A stretch of 64,000 nt of DNA, taken from positions 1-64,000 of the forward strand of contig NZ_JAAGOB010000013.1 in assembly GCF_010550695.1 (NCBI RefSeq), in the 5' to 3' direction. A program made the position numbers and the translations under genes. Source of the stretch: Phytoactinopolyspora alkaliphila. GTDB lineage: Bacteria > Actinomycetota > Actinomycetes > Jiangellales > Jiangellaceae. How positions within the stretch are numbered: the stretch's first letter is position 1; each line of letters begins with the position of its first letter. This document shows, one piece after another, positions 45,184 through 54,645 of the stretch. Under the pieces are notes generated by a model. That model ran no database searches and had not been told where the DNA came from. It saw only the letters and a list, made by a program, of their open reading frames with translations.

Positions 45184-46704
45184 ATGTCCGAAACATCCGA
45201 ACTAGCGGCGCGGCCGGGGGCCGATCCGCGCCGGTGGCGGGCGCTGGCCTTCATCGCCATCGCCCAGCTGATGGTCGTCCTCGACGGCACCATCGTGAAC
45301 ATCGCCCTCCCATCCGCTCAGGCCGACCTCGGCATCTCCGACGCGAACCGTCAGTGGGTCATCACCGCCTACGCGCTGGCCTTCGGAGGACTCCTCCTGC
45401 TCGGTGGCCGCATCGCCGACCTGTGGGGCCGGAAGAACACGTTTCTGACCGGGCTGGTCGGATTCGCGATCGCCTCGGCCATCGGAGGCGTCGCCGCCAA
45501 CGAGGCGATGCTGTTCGCCTCCCGTGCCCTGCAGGGCGTCTTCGGCGCACTGCTGGCTCCCGCCGCACTGTCCCTCCTTGCCGTCACCTTCACCGACGGC
45601 AAGGAGCGCGCGAAGGCGTTCGGCATCTTCGGCGCTATCGCCGGTGGCGGCGCTGCTGTGGGGCTGATCCTCGGCGGCGTCCTGACCGAGTATTTGGACT
45701 GGCGCTGGGTATTCTTCGTCAACATTCCCATCGCCGCGGTCGCCTTCTTCGGTGCGCTGACCGAAATCCGCGATCCCAAGGAAAGCCGGAACCCCTCGCC
45801 CCTCGACATTCCCGGAACGCTCCTGGGCACATTGGGTCTGGTGGCTCTCGTCTACGGCTTCACCCGCGCCGAGACCGACGGCTGGACCGACCCCGTGACC
45901 GTCGGCATGTTCGTGGCGACCGTCGTGTTGCTTGGTGTGTTCGTCGCTGTCGAACGGAAAGTGAAGGCTCCGCTGCTGCCGCTGCGCGTCGTCCTCGACC
46001 GCAACCGTGGCGGTGTCTACCTGTCAATGGGGCTGGCGATCGTCTCGATGTTCGGCCTGTTCCTGTTCCTGACGTACTACCTGCAGATCGTCGAGGGCTA
46101 CAGCCCGGTGCGCACCGGCGTGGCGTTCCTGCCGATGGTCGCCGGCATGATTACCGGTTCCACCCAGATCGGCGCCAGGCTGATGACCCGGATTCCCGCC
46201 CGCTACCTCATGGGCCCGGGTCTGGCGATCGCCGCGGTAGGCATGTTGATGCTTACCCAGCTGGAGCCCGGCAGCTCGTACGTGGGCCTGATCCTGCCCG
46301 CCCAGGTCTTGCTCGGACTCGGCCTGGGGACGACGTTCATGCCGGCGATGAGCCTGGCGACGTACGGTGTGGAGCCGCGCGACTCCGGGATCGCCTCCGC
46401 CATGATCAACACCTCGCAGCAGGTGGGTGGCGCGATCGGCATCGCGTTGCTGAACACCATCGCTGCAAGTGCCACCACCACCTACGTCGCGGCCAACGCC
46501 GCTTCGGCGGCGTCGCCCGAGCTGCTCCGGCTCGACGCGATGGTGTACGGCTTCACGTCGGCGATCTGGTGGGCGGTCGTCATCCTGGCGGCAGCCGCGG
46601 TGGTGGCCTACACCTTCGTCACCGCAGGCAAGCCGGCCGACGACGTCGCACTAGCCGCTGACGGCGAGGGCGACGGTGAGCTGGCGCCGGTGATGGTCCA
46701 CTAG
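45184..46704 (+). CDS. MFS drug transporter, DHA2 (EmrB/QacA) type
   Basis: 506 residues, 14 hydrophobic helices. Motif A appears in LLGGRIADLWGRKNTFLTG, motif C-like in AIAGGGAAVGLILGGVLTE, and motif D1 QLMVVLDGTIVNIALPSAQA at the first helix is typical of DHA2 antiporters that expel drugs in exchange for protons. Preceded by GGTGGATC as ribosome site. Acts with the TetR regulator upstream. Confidence 0.94.
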   Translation: MSETSELAARPGADPRRWRALAFIAIAQLMVVLDGTIVNIALPSAQADLGISDANRQWVITAYALAFGGLLLLGGRIADLWGRKNTFLTGLVGFAIASAIGGVAANEAMLFASRALQGVFGALLAPAALSLLAVTFTDGKERAKAFGIFGAIAGGGAAVGLILGGVLTEYLDWRWVFFVNIPIAAVAFFGALTEIRDPKESRNPSPLDIPGTLLGTLGLVALVYGFTRAETDGWTDPVTVGMFVATVVLLGVFVAVERKVKAPLLPLRVVLDRNRGGVYLSMGLAIVSMFGLFLFLTYYLQIVEGYSPVRTGVAFLPMVAGMITGSTQIGARLMTRIPARYLMGPGLAIAAVGMLMLTQLEPGSSYVGLILPAQVLLGLGLGTTFMPAMSLATYGVEPRDSGIASAMINTSQQVGGAIGIALLNTIAASATTTYVAANAASAASPELLRLDAMVYGFTSAIWWAVVILAAAAVVAYTFVTAGKPADDVALAADGEGDGELAPVMVH

Positions 46705-46744
46705 CGCCGGCACCTCCCGGGGGTGTTCACCCTCCCCCTCCTAG

Positions 46745-46816
46745 CCCTTGGCATGGGTTGCGGTCGTTGAAATCGGGCAAATCGGACCGAATCACGACCA
46801 CAACCCATGCCAGGGG
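46745..46816. terminator. Inverted repeat after the MFS gene
   Basis: Arms 46745-46767 and 46794-46816 pair with about two mismatches (core GGCATGGGTTGCGGTCGT) around a 26-nt loop, starting 41 bases after the MFS stop. Probably stops transcription before the TIGR03936 gene; no T-run follows. Confidence 0.55.
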
Positions 46817-46878
46817 TTGTGGTCGTGCGGGTGGAGGGGGCGCGCGGGATGGTACTGGGGGCTCGTAGGCTGTCCGGC

Positions 46879-47634
46879 GTGAGCACCCAGTCCCACAGAG
46901 CGGCGCCGGACCGTCATCAGCTGCCGGCCGTGCAGAAGCTCCGAGTCCGCTTCGCCAAGCGAGGCCGGCTGCGGTTTACCAGTCACCGGGACTTCCAGCG
47001 CGCGTTCGAGCGAGCACTCAGGCGTGCGAAGGTGCCCATGGCCTACTCGCACGGGTTCACCCCGCACCCGAAGGTCTCCTTCGTCGGGGCGGCGCCCACG
47101 GGCGCGGCCAGCGAGGCAGAGTACCTGGAGATCTCGCTCACCGAGCGACGAGATCCCGCCCAGGTCCGGGCCGACCTGGACGCGGCGCTGCCGCCCGGCC
47201 TGGACGTCCTCGAGGTCAGTGACACCGAGGGCCAGAAGACGGCGCTGGCGGATCTGCTGCGCGCATCGTCGTGGGAAATCGCACTCGACGAAGCGTCCGG
47301 GGCGGAGGTCGCTGCCGCCGTGACGGCGTTCATGGCCGAGGAATCGGTGCCGGTGGAGCGCCTGACGAAGAAGGGCGTGCGCACCCTCGAAGCCCGCGGA
47401 GCGGTTCTTGACGCCGCAGTGCACGTAGCCGCGTCGTCGCCGGGGCAGGCGGACCAGCCGAGCACGGTGGTGATCCGGTGCGTCGTCGAACACCAGGCGC
47501 CCACCGTGCGCCCGGAGGAGATCCTGGCCGGTCTACGGGTCGCCACCGGGTTCACGCCGGTGTCCCCGCCGCGGAACAAGCGGCTCGCGCAGGGCGTCTG
47601 GGATGCGCAGCGGCGTGAGGTGGTGGCTCCTTAG
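46879..47634 (+). CDS. TIGR03936 family radical-SAM-associated protein (DUF2344)
   Basis: 251 residues. Recognised by RVRFAKRGRLRFTSHRDFQR, RALRRAKVPMAYSHGFTPHP, KVSFVGAAPTGAASEAEYLE and FTPVSPPRNKRLAQG. In actinomycetes this gene usually follows a B12-binding radical-SAM gene and precedes an RNase E/G gene and rplU. Here both partners are missing: an MFS gene lies upstream and rplU follows after 164 bases. Start GTG 46879 (VSTQSHRAAPDRHQL) is the most family-like; the frame opens at 46807. Function unknown, perhaps tRNA modification. Confidence 0.88.
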   Translation: MSTQSHRAAPDRHQLPAVQKLRVRFAKRGRLRFTSHRDFQRAFERALRRAKVPMAYSHGFTPHPKVSFVGAAPTGAASEAEYLEISLTERRDPAQVRADLDAALPPGLDVLEVSDTEGQKTALADLLRASSWEIALDEASGAEVAAAVTAFMAEESVPVERLTKKGVRTLEARGAVLDAAVHVAASSPGQADQPSTVVIRCVVEHQAPTVRPEEILAGLRVATGFTPVSPPRNKRLAQGVWDAQRREVVAP

Positions 47635-47798
47635 TGCCGGTGTCCCAGCCTCCTGCGCCGGTTTGACCTGACGCGGCCGGAGTCCGTATTCTTGGTCGTC
47701 GGCGTGCTTCACGCCTGAGCTCGTGTGCCCGCTAGCGGCGCGCGTGTGCCCAAATCCCGAGCTAGACCATTAGGCCCGATTGAGAGAGTGAGCCCGCG

Positions 47799-48110
47799 GT
47801 GTACGCGATTGTCCGTAGCGGCGGCAACCAGCAGAAGGTTTCTGTCGGCGATGTCATCAATGTCGACCGGCTCGACAGCAAGGCCGGATCCTCGGTGACC
47901 CTGCCGGCGCTGCTCGTGGTCGACGGCGACGCCGTCACCAGCGAGGCGAAGAAGCTCGCCAAGTACACGGTGACCGCCGAGGTCGTCGACGAGGTGAAGG
48001 GTCCCAAGATCCACATCCTTCGCTACAAGAACAAGACCGGATACCGCAGGCGCCAAGGGCACCGGCAGAAGTACACGCAGGTGAAGATCACCGGCATCGA
48101 GACGAAGTAG
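47799..48110 (+). CDS. rplU: 50S ribosomal protein L21
   Basis: 103 residues, begins [23 protein letters not shown] and the basic C-terminal signature [20 protein letters not shown] identify L21, which binds 23S rRNA. Twelve bases separate it from rpmA, the usual pairing. The 164-bp region before it may hold an rRNA-protein leader, but no structure stands out. Confidence 0.98.
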   Translation: MYAIVRSGGNQQKVSVGDVINVDRLDSKAGSSVTLPALLVVDGDAVTSEAKKLAKYTVTAEVVDEVKGPKIHILRYKNKTGYRRRQGHRQKYTQVKITGIETK

Positions 48111-48122
48111 GCAGGAAGCGCT

Positions 48123-48380
48123 ATGGCTCACAAGAAGGGCGCCTCGTCCAGCAAGAACGGGCGCGACTCCAACGCACAGCGGCTCGGCGTGAAGCGTTTC
48201 GGCGGCCAGCTGGTCAACGCCGGCGAGATCATCGTCCGTCAGCGCGGCACCCACTTCCACCCTGGTGAGAATGTCGGGCGCGGCAAGGACGACACGCTGT
48301 TCGCCACGTCCGCGGGCGCGGTCGAGTTCGGCCGCAAGCGCGGCCGCAAAGTTGTCAACATTGTCCCGGCGGGGGAATGA
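48123..48380 (+). CDS. rpmA: 50S ribosomal protein L27
   Basis: 85 residues. [20 protein letters not shown] then [20 protein letters not shown] and [20 protein letters not shown] are invariant parts of L27, whose N-terminus reaches the peptidyl transferase centre. AGGAAG upstream of the ATG. A classic intrinsic terminator follows, which separates it from obgE. Confidence 0.98.
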   Translation: MAHKKGASSSKNGRDSNAQRLGVKRFGGQLVNAGEIIVRQRGTHFHPGENVGRGKDDTLFATSAGAVEFGRKRGRKVVNIVPAGE

Positions 48381-48406
48381 CCCCCCGTCTTCAGACGTTG
48401 TGAGAG

Positions 48407-48441
48407 AAAGCGGGCCGGTCAACGCGACCGGCCCGCTTTTT
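48407..48441 (+). terminator. Rho-independent terminator after rpmA
   Basis: AAAGCGGGCCGGTC (48407-48420) pairs perfectly with GACCGGCCCGCTTT (48426-48439) around the 5-nt loop AACGC, and TTTTT runs to 48441. This is the clearest intrinsic terminator of the window. Confidence 0.93.
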
Positions 48442-48489
48442 CGTCGGGCAGAGCGTCCGGATTGAGGGTAAGGAAGGGAGGTTCGGGCC

Positions 48490-49851
48490 GTGGCGATTCC
48501 GTCGTTCGTAGACCGCGTCGTACTGCACCTGTCCGCCGGCAACGGCGGTCATGGCTGCGCGTCCGTGCACCGGGAGAAGTTCAAGCCATTGGGTGGCCCG
48601 GACGGCGGTAACGGTGGGCGCGGGGGCGACGTCGTACTCGTCGTCGACGCCAACACCACCACCCTGCTCGACTACCACCGCTCGCCGCACCGCCGCGCCG
48701 GGAACGGAAGCCCGGGCGAGGGCGGCCACCGCAACGGCGCCGACGGCGACGACGTGATCTTGAAGGTCCCGGATGGCACCGTCGTGTCCGCTGCGGACGG
48801 GGAGGTTCTCGCGGACCTCGTCGGCGACGGCTCGCGGCTGGTCGTGGCGCACGGCGGCCGGGGCGGGCTCGGCAACGCCGCGCTTGCCAGCACCAGGCGC
48901 AAGGCGCCGGGCTTCGCTCTCAAGGGCGAGCCGGGCGAGGCTCTGGACGTCGTCCTCGAACTGAAGAGCGTCGCGGACATCGGGCTGGTCGGCTATCCGA
49001 GTGCGGGCAAGTCCAGCCTGATCGCGGCGATCTCCGCTGCGCGCCCCAAGATCGCGGACTACCCGTTCACCACGCTGGTGCCGAACCTCGGTGTCGTCGA
49101 GGCCGGCGACGTCAGGTTCACCGTCGCCGACGTTCCTGGACTGATCGAGGGCGCCAGCGAGGGCCGGGGTCTCGGGCACACGTTCCTCCGCCACGTCGAG
49201 CGGTGCGCCGCCCTGGCGCACGTGGTCGACTGTGCGACGCTGGAGCCGGGCCGCGACCCGCTCAGCGACATCGACGTCATCGAGACCGAGCTGGAACGCT
49301 ACGGCGGGCTCGCGGACCGGCCACGCTTCGTCGTCCTGAACAAGATCGACGTCCCGGAGGCGCGGGAGCTTGCTGAGTTCGTCCGCGCCGACGTCGAGGT
49401 GCGCGGCTGGCAGGCGTTCAGCGTCTCGGCGGTGAGCCGGGAGGGCCTGCGGGAACTCACCTTCGAGATGGCGAAGATCGTCAGCGCGGCGCGTGCCGCG
49501 GCGCCGCCGCCGGAGGCCACCCGGGTCATCCTGCGGCCCACGGCGGTCGACGATGAAGGCTTCACCATCACCCACGAGCGCACCCACGACGGTGAGCGCT
49601 TCCGCATCCGGGGCCGCAAGCCGGAGCGCTGGGTTCTGCAGACCGACTTCTCCAACGACGAGGCCGTCGGTTACCTCGCGGACCGGCTGGCCAGGCTGGG
49701 CATCGAGGAGCAGCTTGTCAAGGCCGGAGCGAAGGCCGGCGACGAGGTAGTGATCGGCGGCGAGGACGCCGTCGTCTTCGACTGGGAGCCCACGGTTCAG
49801 GCCGGGGCGGAGCGGCTGGGGCCGCGCGGCACCGATTCCCGCCTGGCCTGA
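48490..49851 (+). CDS. obgE: Obg GTPase
   Basis: 453 residues, begins GTG after GGGAGG. N-terminal glycine-rich Obg fold ([38 protein letters not shown]), then the G domain with G1 [16 protein letters not shown]3 [18 protein letters not shown] and G4 [10 protein letters not shown], then the C-terminal OCT domain ([20 protein letters not shown]). Acts in late 50S assembly and stress control. Followed by proB after 64 bases. Confidence 0.98.
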   Translation: MAIPSFVDRVVLHLSAGNGGHGCASVHREKFKPLGGPDGGNGGRGGDVVLVVDANTTTLLDYHRSPHRRAGNGSPGEGGHRNGADGDDVILKVPDGTVVSAADGEVLADLVGDGSRLVVAHGGRGGLGNAALASTRRKAPGFALKGEPGEALDVVLELKSVADIGLVGYPSAGKSSLIAAISAARPKIADYPFTTLVPNLGVVEAGDVRFTVADVPGLIEGASEGRGLGHTFLRHVERCAALAHVVDCATLEPGRDPLSDIDVIETELERYGGLADRPRFVVLNKIDVPEARELAEFVRADVEVRGWQAFSVSAVSREGLRELTFEMAKIVSAARAAAPPPEATRVILRPTAVDDEGFTITHERTHDGERFRIRGRKPERWVLQTDFSNDEAVGYLADRLARLGIEEQLVKAGAKAGDEVVIGGEDAVVFDWEPTVQAGAERLGPRGTDSRLA

Positions 49852-49915
49852 CCGGTCTCAGGGGAGATCGGCACGAGCACCCGGCACGAGCAGGGCACGA
49901 GAGTTGAGGAGTGAC

Positions 49916-51070
49916 GTGGACATGGGGTCGGCCAGGACCCGCGAGCCGATCGCGAAGGCGGCCCGGGTGGTGGTCAAGGTCGGGTCGTCGTCGCTGACCA
50001 CCACCAGTGGTGGCCTGGACGAGACGAGGCTCACGGCGCTGGTGGACACCCTGGGCTGGGCCCGGGCAACCGGCCGCGAGGTGGTGCTGGTCTCCTCCGG
50101 CGCCATCGCGGCCGGACTCGCGCCGCTGGGCATCCCGAGCCGGCCGCGCGACCTGGCCCGGCAGCAAGCCGCCGCGAGTGTGGGGCAAGGCCTGCTCGTC
50201 GCCTACTACACGGCGGCGTTCGCTTCGCACGGCCTTCAGGTGGGCCAGGTGCTGCTGACCGTTGACGACGTCACCCGGCGCTCGCACTACCGCAACGCCT
50301 ACCGGACCCTGCACAAGCTGCTCAGCCTGGGCGTGGTGCCCGTCGTCAACGAGAACGACACCGTCGCCACCCACGAGATCAGGTTCGGCGACAACGACCG
50401 GCTGGCGGCGCTGGTGGCGCAGCTCGTCCACGCGGACGCCCTCGTCCTGCTGTCGGACGTGGACGGCCTGTACGACGGCGACCCGCGGCGGCCCGGCGCG
50501 TCGCGCGTCGCCGACGTGCATGACCCCGCCGACCTGGACGGGCTGCAGATTGGCGGCACCGGCCGGTCCGGGCTCGGCAGCGGGGGCATGCAGACCAAGG
50601 TTGAGGCGGCGGCGATCGCCACCGGCGCCGCCATCGAGGTGGTCCTTGCCTCCGCCCCCGAGGCGCGCGACGCCCTGGCCGGGGCCGAGGTCGGCACGTG
50701 GTTCCATTCCCGGTCGCGGCGGCGCTCCACCCGCCTGCTGTGGCTGGAGCACGCCGCGGATGGGCTCGGCCGGTTGCACCTGGACGCCGGTGCCGTGCGG
50801 GCCGTCGTCGAGCGGCGCAGTTCGCTCCTGCCGGCCGGCGTCACAGCCGTTGACGGGCGCTTCACCGCGGGAGATCCCGTGGACCTGGTGGACGAGGAGG
50901 GGCGCGTCGTCGCTCGCGGGCTGGTGAACTACGACGCCGCCGAGCTGCCGCCGCTGCTCGGCCGGTCCACCCGCGAGCTGGCCCGCGAACTCGGCGCCGA
51001 ATACGAGCGGGAGCTGGTGCATCGCGACGACCTGGTTGTGCTCGCGTCCCGCTCCGGGCGCTCTGGCTAG
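49916..51070 (+). CDS. proB: Glutamate 5-kinase
   Basis: 384 residues. First step of proline synthesis. Amino-acid-kinase domain: VVVKVGSSSLTTTSGGLDET, VVLVSSGAIAAGLAPLG, NENDTVATHEIRFGDNDRLA, and GTGRSGLGSGGMQTKVEAA; the C-terminal PUA domain (LHLDAGAVRAVVERRSSLLP to VARGLVNYDAAEL) is also present. GTG 49916 has GAGGAG 5 bases upstream; ATG 49922 is possible. Its partner proA is 2.1 kb away because four accessory genes stand between them. Confidence 0.97.
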   Translation: MDMGSARTREPIAKAARVVVKVGSSSLTTTSGGLDETRLTALVDTLGWARATGREVVLVSSGAIAAGLAPLGIPSRPRDLARQQAAASVGQGLLVAYYTAAFASHGLQVGQVLLTVDDVTRRSHYRNAYRTLHKLLSLGVVPVVNENDTVATHEIRFGDNDRLAALVAQLVHADALVLLSDVDGLYDGDPRRPGASRVADVHDPADLDGLQIGGTGRSGLGSGGMQTKVEAAAIATGAAIEVVLASAPEARDALAGAEVGTWFHSRSRRRSTRLLWLEHAADGLGRLHLDAGAVRAVVERRSSLLPAGVTAVDGRFTAGDPVDLVDEEGRVVARGLVNYDAAELPPLLGRSTRELARELGAEYERELVHRDDLVVLASRSGRSG

Positions 51071-51079
51071 GATCGGCGG

Positions 51080-52057
51080 ATGCCCTCCGCCCCCGTCCGC
51101 TACCGCTCCTACGACGACGACAGCTCCCGCTGGCTGAGCTTTCCGTTCCGCGAGGGTGACATCGTCATCAGCACCCGATCCAAGAGCGGCACCACCTGGA
51201 TGCAGATGATCTGCGCGCTCCTGGTGTTGCAGACGCCGGAGCTTCCGGCACCGCTGCCGACACTCTCACCATGGCTGGACTGGCTGGTCGAGCCGCGCGA
51301 GGACGTGTACCGGCGGCTGGCCGAGCAGGATCACCGGCGTTTCATCAAGACGCACACCCCGCTGGACGGCCTGCCGATCGACCCCCGCGCCACCTACGTC
51401 GTGGTGGCCCGCCATCCGCTGGACATGGCCGTCTCGCTGTATCATCACGCGGAGAACCTCGACCGCGACCGGATGCGTGAGCTGATCTCCCCGGACGAGC
51501 CGGGACCTCCGCGTCGAGCCCGGCCGGAGCTGCGGGAGTGGGTCCTCGGCTGGATCGAGCGCGACGACGACCCGCGCGAGCAACTGGACTCCCTCGCGGG
51601 AGTCATGCTGCACCTGTCCGACGCGTGGTCTCGCCGAACCGAGCCGAACGTCGTTCTCGTGCACTACGACGACCTCTCCGCAGACCTCGCGGGCGAGATG
51701 CGCCGGCTGGCCGAGCGGCTGGGGATCACCGTCCCGGAGGAGCGGTGGCCTGCCCTGGTACGGGCCGCGTCGTTCGACCAGATGCGTGCCGACGCGGACC
51801 GGGTGGCACCGGACCCCGCCGGCATCATGAAGAGCAAGGCGGCGTTCTTCCGCTCCGGCACGTCCGGCGCCGGGCGCGACATGCTCTCCGACGACGAGCT
51901 GGCCCGCTACCGCGCCCGGGCCGCGGAACTGGCACCGCCGGACATGCTGGCCTGGCTGCACCGGGACGCGCACGCCCCGGACGCGGAGGTCTATCAGATC
52001 GCCGCCGGCCTTGCCGACCGATACGCCGACGCGCTGCGCCGGCTGGGCACGGCATGA
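51080..52057 (+). CDS. Sulfotransferase
   Basis: 325 residues, like cytosolic PAPS-dependent sulfotransferases. The 5'-phosphosulfate loop reads ISTRSKSGTTWMQMICALL and the 3'-phosphate segment YVVVARHPLDMAVSLYHHAE. HTPLDGLPI and the C-terminal SKAAFFRSGTSGAGRDMLSD, resembling the RKGxxGDW end motif region, follow. Acceptor unknown. Nine bases after proB and overlapping the Doc-like gene by 4 bases (ATGA), so co-transcribed with both. Not a normal member of the proline block. Confidence 0.9.
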   Translation: MPSAPVRYRSYDDDSSRWLSFPFREGDIVISTRSKSGTTWMQMICALLVLQTPELPAPLPTLSPWLDWLVEPREDVYRRLAEQDHRRFIKTHTPLDGLPIDPRATYVVVARHPLDMAVSLYHHAENLDRDRMRELISPDEPGPPRRARPELREWVLGWIERDDDPREQLDSLAGVMLHLSDAWSRRTEPNVVLVHYDDLSADLAGEMRRLAERLGITVPEERWPALVRAASFDQMRADADRVAPDPAGIMKSKAAFFRSGTSGAGRDMLSDDELARYRARAAELAPPDMLAWLHRDAHAPDAEVYQIAAGLADRYADALRRLGTA

Positions 52058-52440
52058 GCGGTATCCGGTATCTCACCGCTGGCCAGATGGTTCGAATCGC
52101 GGAATTGGCCACGGGGTCGACGCCTATGATCCGGGACCGCGGGCAGCTTGCGTCGGCCGCTGAGCGCCCGTCGTCGTCGATGTTCGGCGCCGAGATGTAT
52201 CCCGGAGTACTCGACAAGGCAGCCGCGACGTTCCATTCGATCGCGCGATTCCATCCTCTCGTCGACGGCAACAAGAGGATGGCGTGGCTCGCCGCGGCGG
52301 TCTTGTGCGAGCTCAACGGGCTCGAGGTGATCGCCACGAACGACGAGGCGTTCGACCTCACGATGGCGGTGGCACGCGGCGAGTATGACGACGTGCCGGA
52401 GCTCGCCCGGGCGCTGGAGCCGCTGATTCGAACTGTATAA
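52054..52440 (+). CDS. Doc-like Fic-fold toxin
   Basis: 128 residues. The Fic motif reads FHPLVDGNKRMAW with His67, Asp71, Gly72, Asn73, Lys74 and Arg75, the Doc pattern HxFxD(G)NKR that phosphorylates and inactivates elongation factor Tu. IRYLTAGQMVRIAELATGS and the RDRGQLASAAERP segment are typical of Doc. The ATG overlaps the sulfotransferase stop. The Phd-type gene follows 28 bases downstream: the order toxin-antitoxin is the reverse of P1 phd-doc. Confidence 0.9.
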   Translation: MSGIRYLTAGQMVRIAELATGSTPMIRDRGQLASAAERPSSSMFGAEMYPGVLDKAAATFHSIARFHPLVDGNKRMAWLAAAVLCELNGLEVIATNDEAFDLTMAVARGEYDDVPELARALEPLIRTV

Positions 52441-52468
52441 AACAGCGTGTGTTCTGTACATTTCAGTC

Positions 52469-52714
52469 ATGGCTGCAGAGCCGTTGCGCGAGATTCCGGA
52501 CGAGATCTCGGTGACCGAGGCCAGGAAGATCCTTGGTGAGCTCGCCGAAGCCGCGGAGAATGGCCGGGTGATCCATTTGACCAAGCGCGGTCAGCGCATC
52601 GCGAAGATCATGCCCGAGCACTCTCAGGCCGATGTCGACGAGGCGTTCATGCAAAGCGCCGACTGGATCATCGACCGGTACAGCGACATGTTTGACCGCA
52701 TGGCAGAGCTGTGA
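52469..52714 (+). CDS. Phd/YefM-like antitoxin
   Basis: 81 residues. The N-terminal half is the Phd/YefM fold that binds DNA (EISVTEARKILGELAEAAEN, GRVIHLTKRGQRIAKIMP). The C-terminal half (DEAFMQSADWIIDRYSDMFD) is the flexible segment expected to wrap the toxin. It sits between two Doc-like genes and its TGA overlaps the GTG of the second one (GTGA). It should neutralise the first Doc; whether it also binds the second is open. Confidence 0.88.
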   Translation: MAAEPLREIPDEISVTEARKILGELAEAAENGRVIHLTKRGQRIAKIMPEHSQADVDEAFMQSADWIIDRYSDMFDRMAEL

Positions 52715-53124
52715 CCAATACGCGATTTCCCACCCTTGGCGAAGCGCTGGCGATCAACCGGAGATTCACCGGTCTCGCCGTGCGCGACATCGGCCTGCTC
52801 GCATCTGCGCTGGGTCGGCCGCAAGCCTCGGCATTCGGGCGGGACGCGTATCCCGATCTTTGGAGCAAGGCGGCCGCCCTGGTGCATTCGGTGATCCGCA
52901 ACTACCCCTTCATGGAGGCGAACAAGCGCACTTCAACGGTTCTGGCGCTCAACCTCCTCCGAGTAAACGGCACAGACGTGGACGACGTGGATACTGAAGC
53001 GATGCTCAGTATCGCCGTTGCGGTCGCCAACAGCGATATCGACGTGGACAAGATCGCTGTCGCCTTGCGCGTGGCGGTGGAGCGGGTCGAGCCGTTCGAT
53101 CCACGCTGGCACCTGCTCGCCTGA
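52711..53124 (+). CDS. Second Doc-like protein with altered Fic motif
   Basis: 137 residues, same fold as the Doc gene 270 bases upstream (INRRFTGLAVRDIGLLASAL; AYPDLWSKAAALVHSVIRN). The Fic motif reads NYPFMEANKRTS: Tyr65 stands where the catalytic His should be, Glu replaces Asp and Ala replaces Gly, while Asn-Lys-Arg remain. The codon is TAC, one base from CAC. It is likely inactive as a kinase or AMP transferase, or works differently; it may be a decoy or regulator for the antitoxin. Start GTG 52711 is coupled to the antitoxin. Confidence 0.85.
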   Translation: MTNTRFPTLGEALAINRRFTGLAVRDIGLLASALGRPQASAFGRDAYPDLWSKAAALVHSVIRNYPFMEANKRTSTVLALNLLRVNGTDVDDVDTEAMLSIAVAVANSDIDVDKIAVALRVAVERVEPFDPRWHLLA

Positions 53125-53195
53125 TCCGCCGATCAGAACACGGATCGCACCCCGCCTGGGGGCCCGGCGCGTGCTTCGCGACGTAGAATTCCGGC

Positions 53196-54458
53196 ATGAC
53201 CGATGAGCTTGCCGACTCCGTTCTGGGCGCTGCGCGCCGTGCCCGCGCAGCCGCCGCTGACCTCGCCGTCCTGACCCGGGCGCAGAAGGACGCCGCGCTG
53301 GAGGCTATGGCCAGCGCGCTTGAGGCGGAGACGCCGCGCATCACCGATGCCAATGCGCAGGACGTGGCGCGGGCCCGGGAGAACGGCACCAGCGAGGCGA
53401 TCATCGACCGGCTCCGGCTGGACGAGAAGCGGATCGCCGCGATGGCCGACGGGTTGCGCCAGGTGGCCGGTCTCCCGGACCCCGTCGGGGAGGTCGAGCG
53501 CGGCTATGCGCTGCCGAACGGGCTGCAAGTCACGCAGCGCCGGGTGCCCATGGGAGTCGTCGGCATCATCTACGAGGCGCGGCCGAACGTGACCGCCGAT
53601 GCCGCGGGGCTGGCGCTCAAGAGCGGAAACGCGGTGCTGCTGCGGGGCTCCTCCAGCGCGCTGGCGTCCAACACCGCCATCGTCGACGTCGTGCGAGCGG
53701 CCACCGCACGCACCGACGTGCCGCAGGACGCCGTCCAGCTGGTGCCGGGTGACGGGCACGAAGCCGCGAAGCATTTGATGCGCGCCCGTGGCCTGGTCGA
53801 CGTCCTGATCCCGCGCGGCGGGGCGGGCTTGATCCGCAGCGTCGTGGAGGAGTCCACGGTGCCGGTGATCGAAACCGGCGTCGGCAACTGCCATGTCTAC
53901 GTCGACGCCGACGCCGACCTCGACAAGGCCGTCGACATCGTCCTCAACGCCAAGACGCACCGGCCCAGCGTCTGCAACGCGGCCGAGACGCTGCTGGTGC
54001 ACGCGGACGTCGCCGGTGCGTTCCTGCCGCGGGTCCTGGGTGCGCTGCAGGATGCGGGGGTCACCATCCACGGCGACGAGCGGGTACGGGGTTACGCCGA
54101 GCACGTCGTTCCCGCCACCGACGACGACTGGGCTGTGGAGTACCTCTCCCTGGACCTGGCCGTCGCGGTCGTCGACTCGCTGGACGACGCCGTCGCGCAC
54201 ATCAGGCGCTGGGGGAGCGGGCACACCGAAGCGATCGTCACCCGGTCCCTGGCCGCGTCTCAGCGCTTCGCCGCGACCACAGACTCGGCGGCGGTGATGA
54301 TCAACGCCTCCACCCGGTTCACCGACGGCGAGCAGTTCGGCTTCGGCGCGGAGATCGGCATCTCGACCCAGAAGCTGCACGCGCGCGGGCCGATGGGGCT
54401 GCGTGAACTCACTACCACCACCTACGTCGTCACCGGCGACGGGCACGTGCGCGGCTGA
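53196..54458 (+). CDS. proA: Gamma-glutamyl phosphate reductase
   Basis: 420 residues. Second step of proline synthesis, NADPH-dependent. [38 protein letters not shown], the catalytic Cys region [15 protein letters not shown] and [19 protein letters not shown] are all present. Starts 71 bases after the second Doc-like gene, with its own possible promoter in that gap. Confidence 0.97.
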   Translation: MTDELADSVLGAARRARAAAADLAVLTRAQKDAALEAMASALEAETPRITDANAQDVARARENGTSEAIIDRLRLDEKRIAAMADGLRQVAGLPDPVGEVERGYALPNGLQVTQRRVPMGVVGIIYEARPNVTADAAGLALKSGNAVLLRGSSSALASNTAIVDVVRAATARTDVPQDAVQLVPGDGHEAAKHLMRARGLVDVLIPRGGAGLIRSVVEESTVPVIETGVGNCHVYVDADADLDKAVDIVLNAKTHRPSVCNAAETLLVHADVAGAFLPRVLGALQDAGVTIHGDERVRGYAEHVVPATDDDWAVEYLSLDLAVAVVDSLDDAVAHIRRWGSGHTEAIVTRSLAASQRFAATTDSAAVMINASTRFTDGEQFGFGAEIGISTQKLHARGPMGLRELTTTTYVVTGDGHVRG

Positions 54459-54486
54459 GCTCGGCGGCTGGGATAAAGTGTCGGGC

Positions 54487-54633
54487 ATGGACAAGCTCGT
54501 GCTGCTGGCGGAAGAGGCCCACGTTGACGAAGGCGGCTTCCCCGCCGTGGGGTGGGGCATCGGGGCTTTGGTCATCCTGATGACGCTGCTGCTGGTGACG
54601 CTCGCGTTCGGCAAGGGCCGGCCGCACGCCTGA
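54487..54633 (+). CDS. Small conserved membrane protein (48 aa)
   Basis: MDKLVLLAEEAHVDEGGFPA, then one helix VGWGIGALVILMTLLLVTLA, ending FGKGRPHA. I recall the same tail LxFGKGRPHA in small proteins encoded between proA and nadD in many actinomycetes, so it is a genuine gene. Function unknown. It precedes nadD by 12 bases and is probably in the same transcript. Confidence 0.85.
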   Translation: MDKLVLLAEEAHVDEGGFPAVGWGIGALVILMTLLLVTLAFGKGRPHA

Positions 54634-54645
54634 GGTGGCGCCGCG

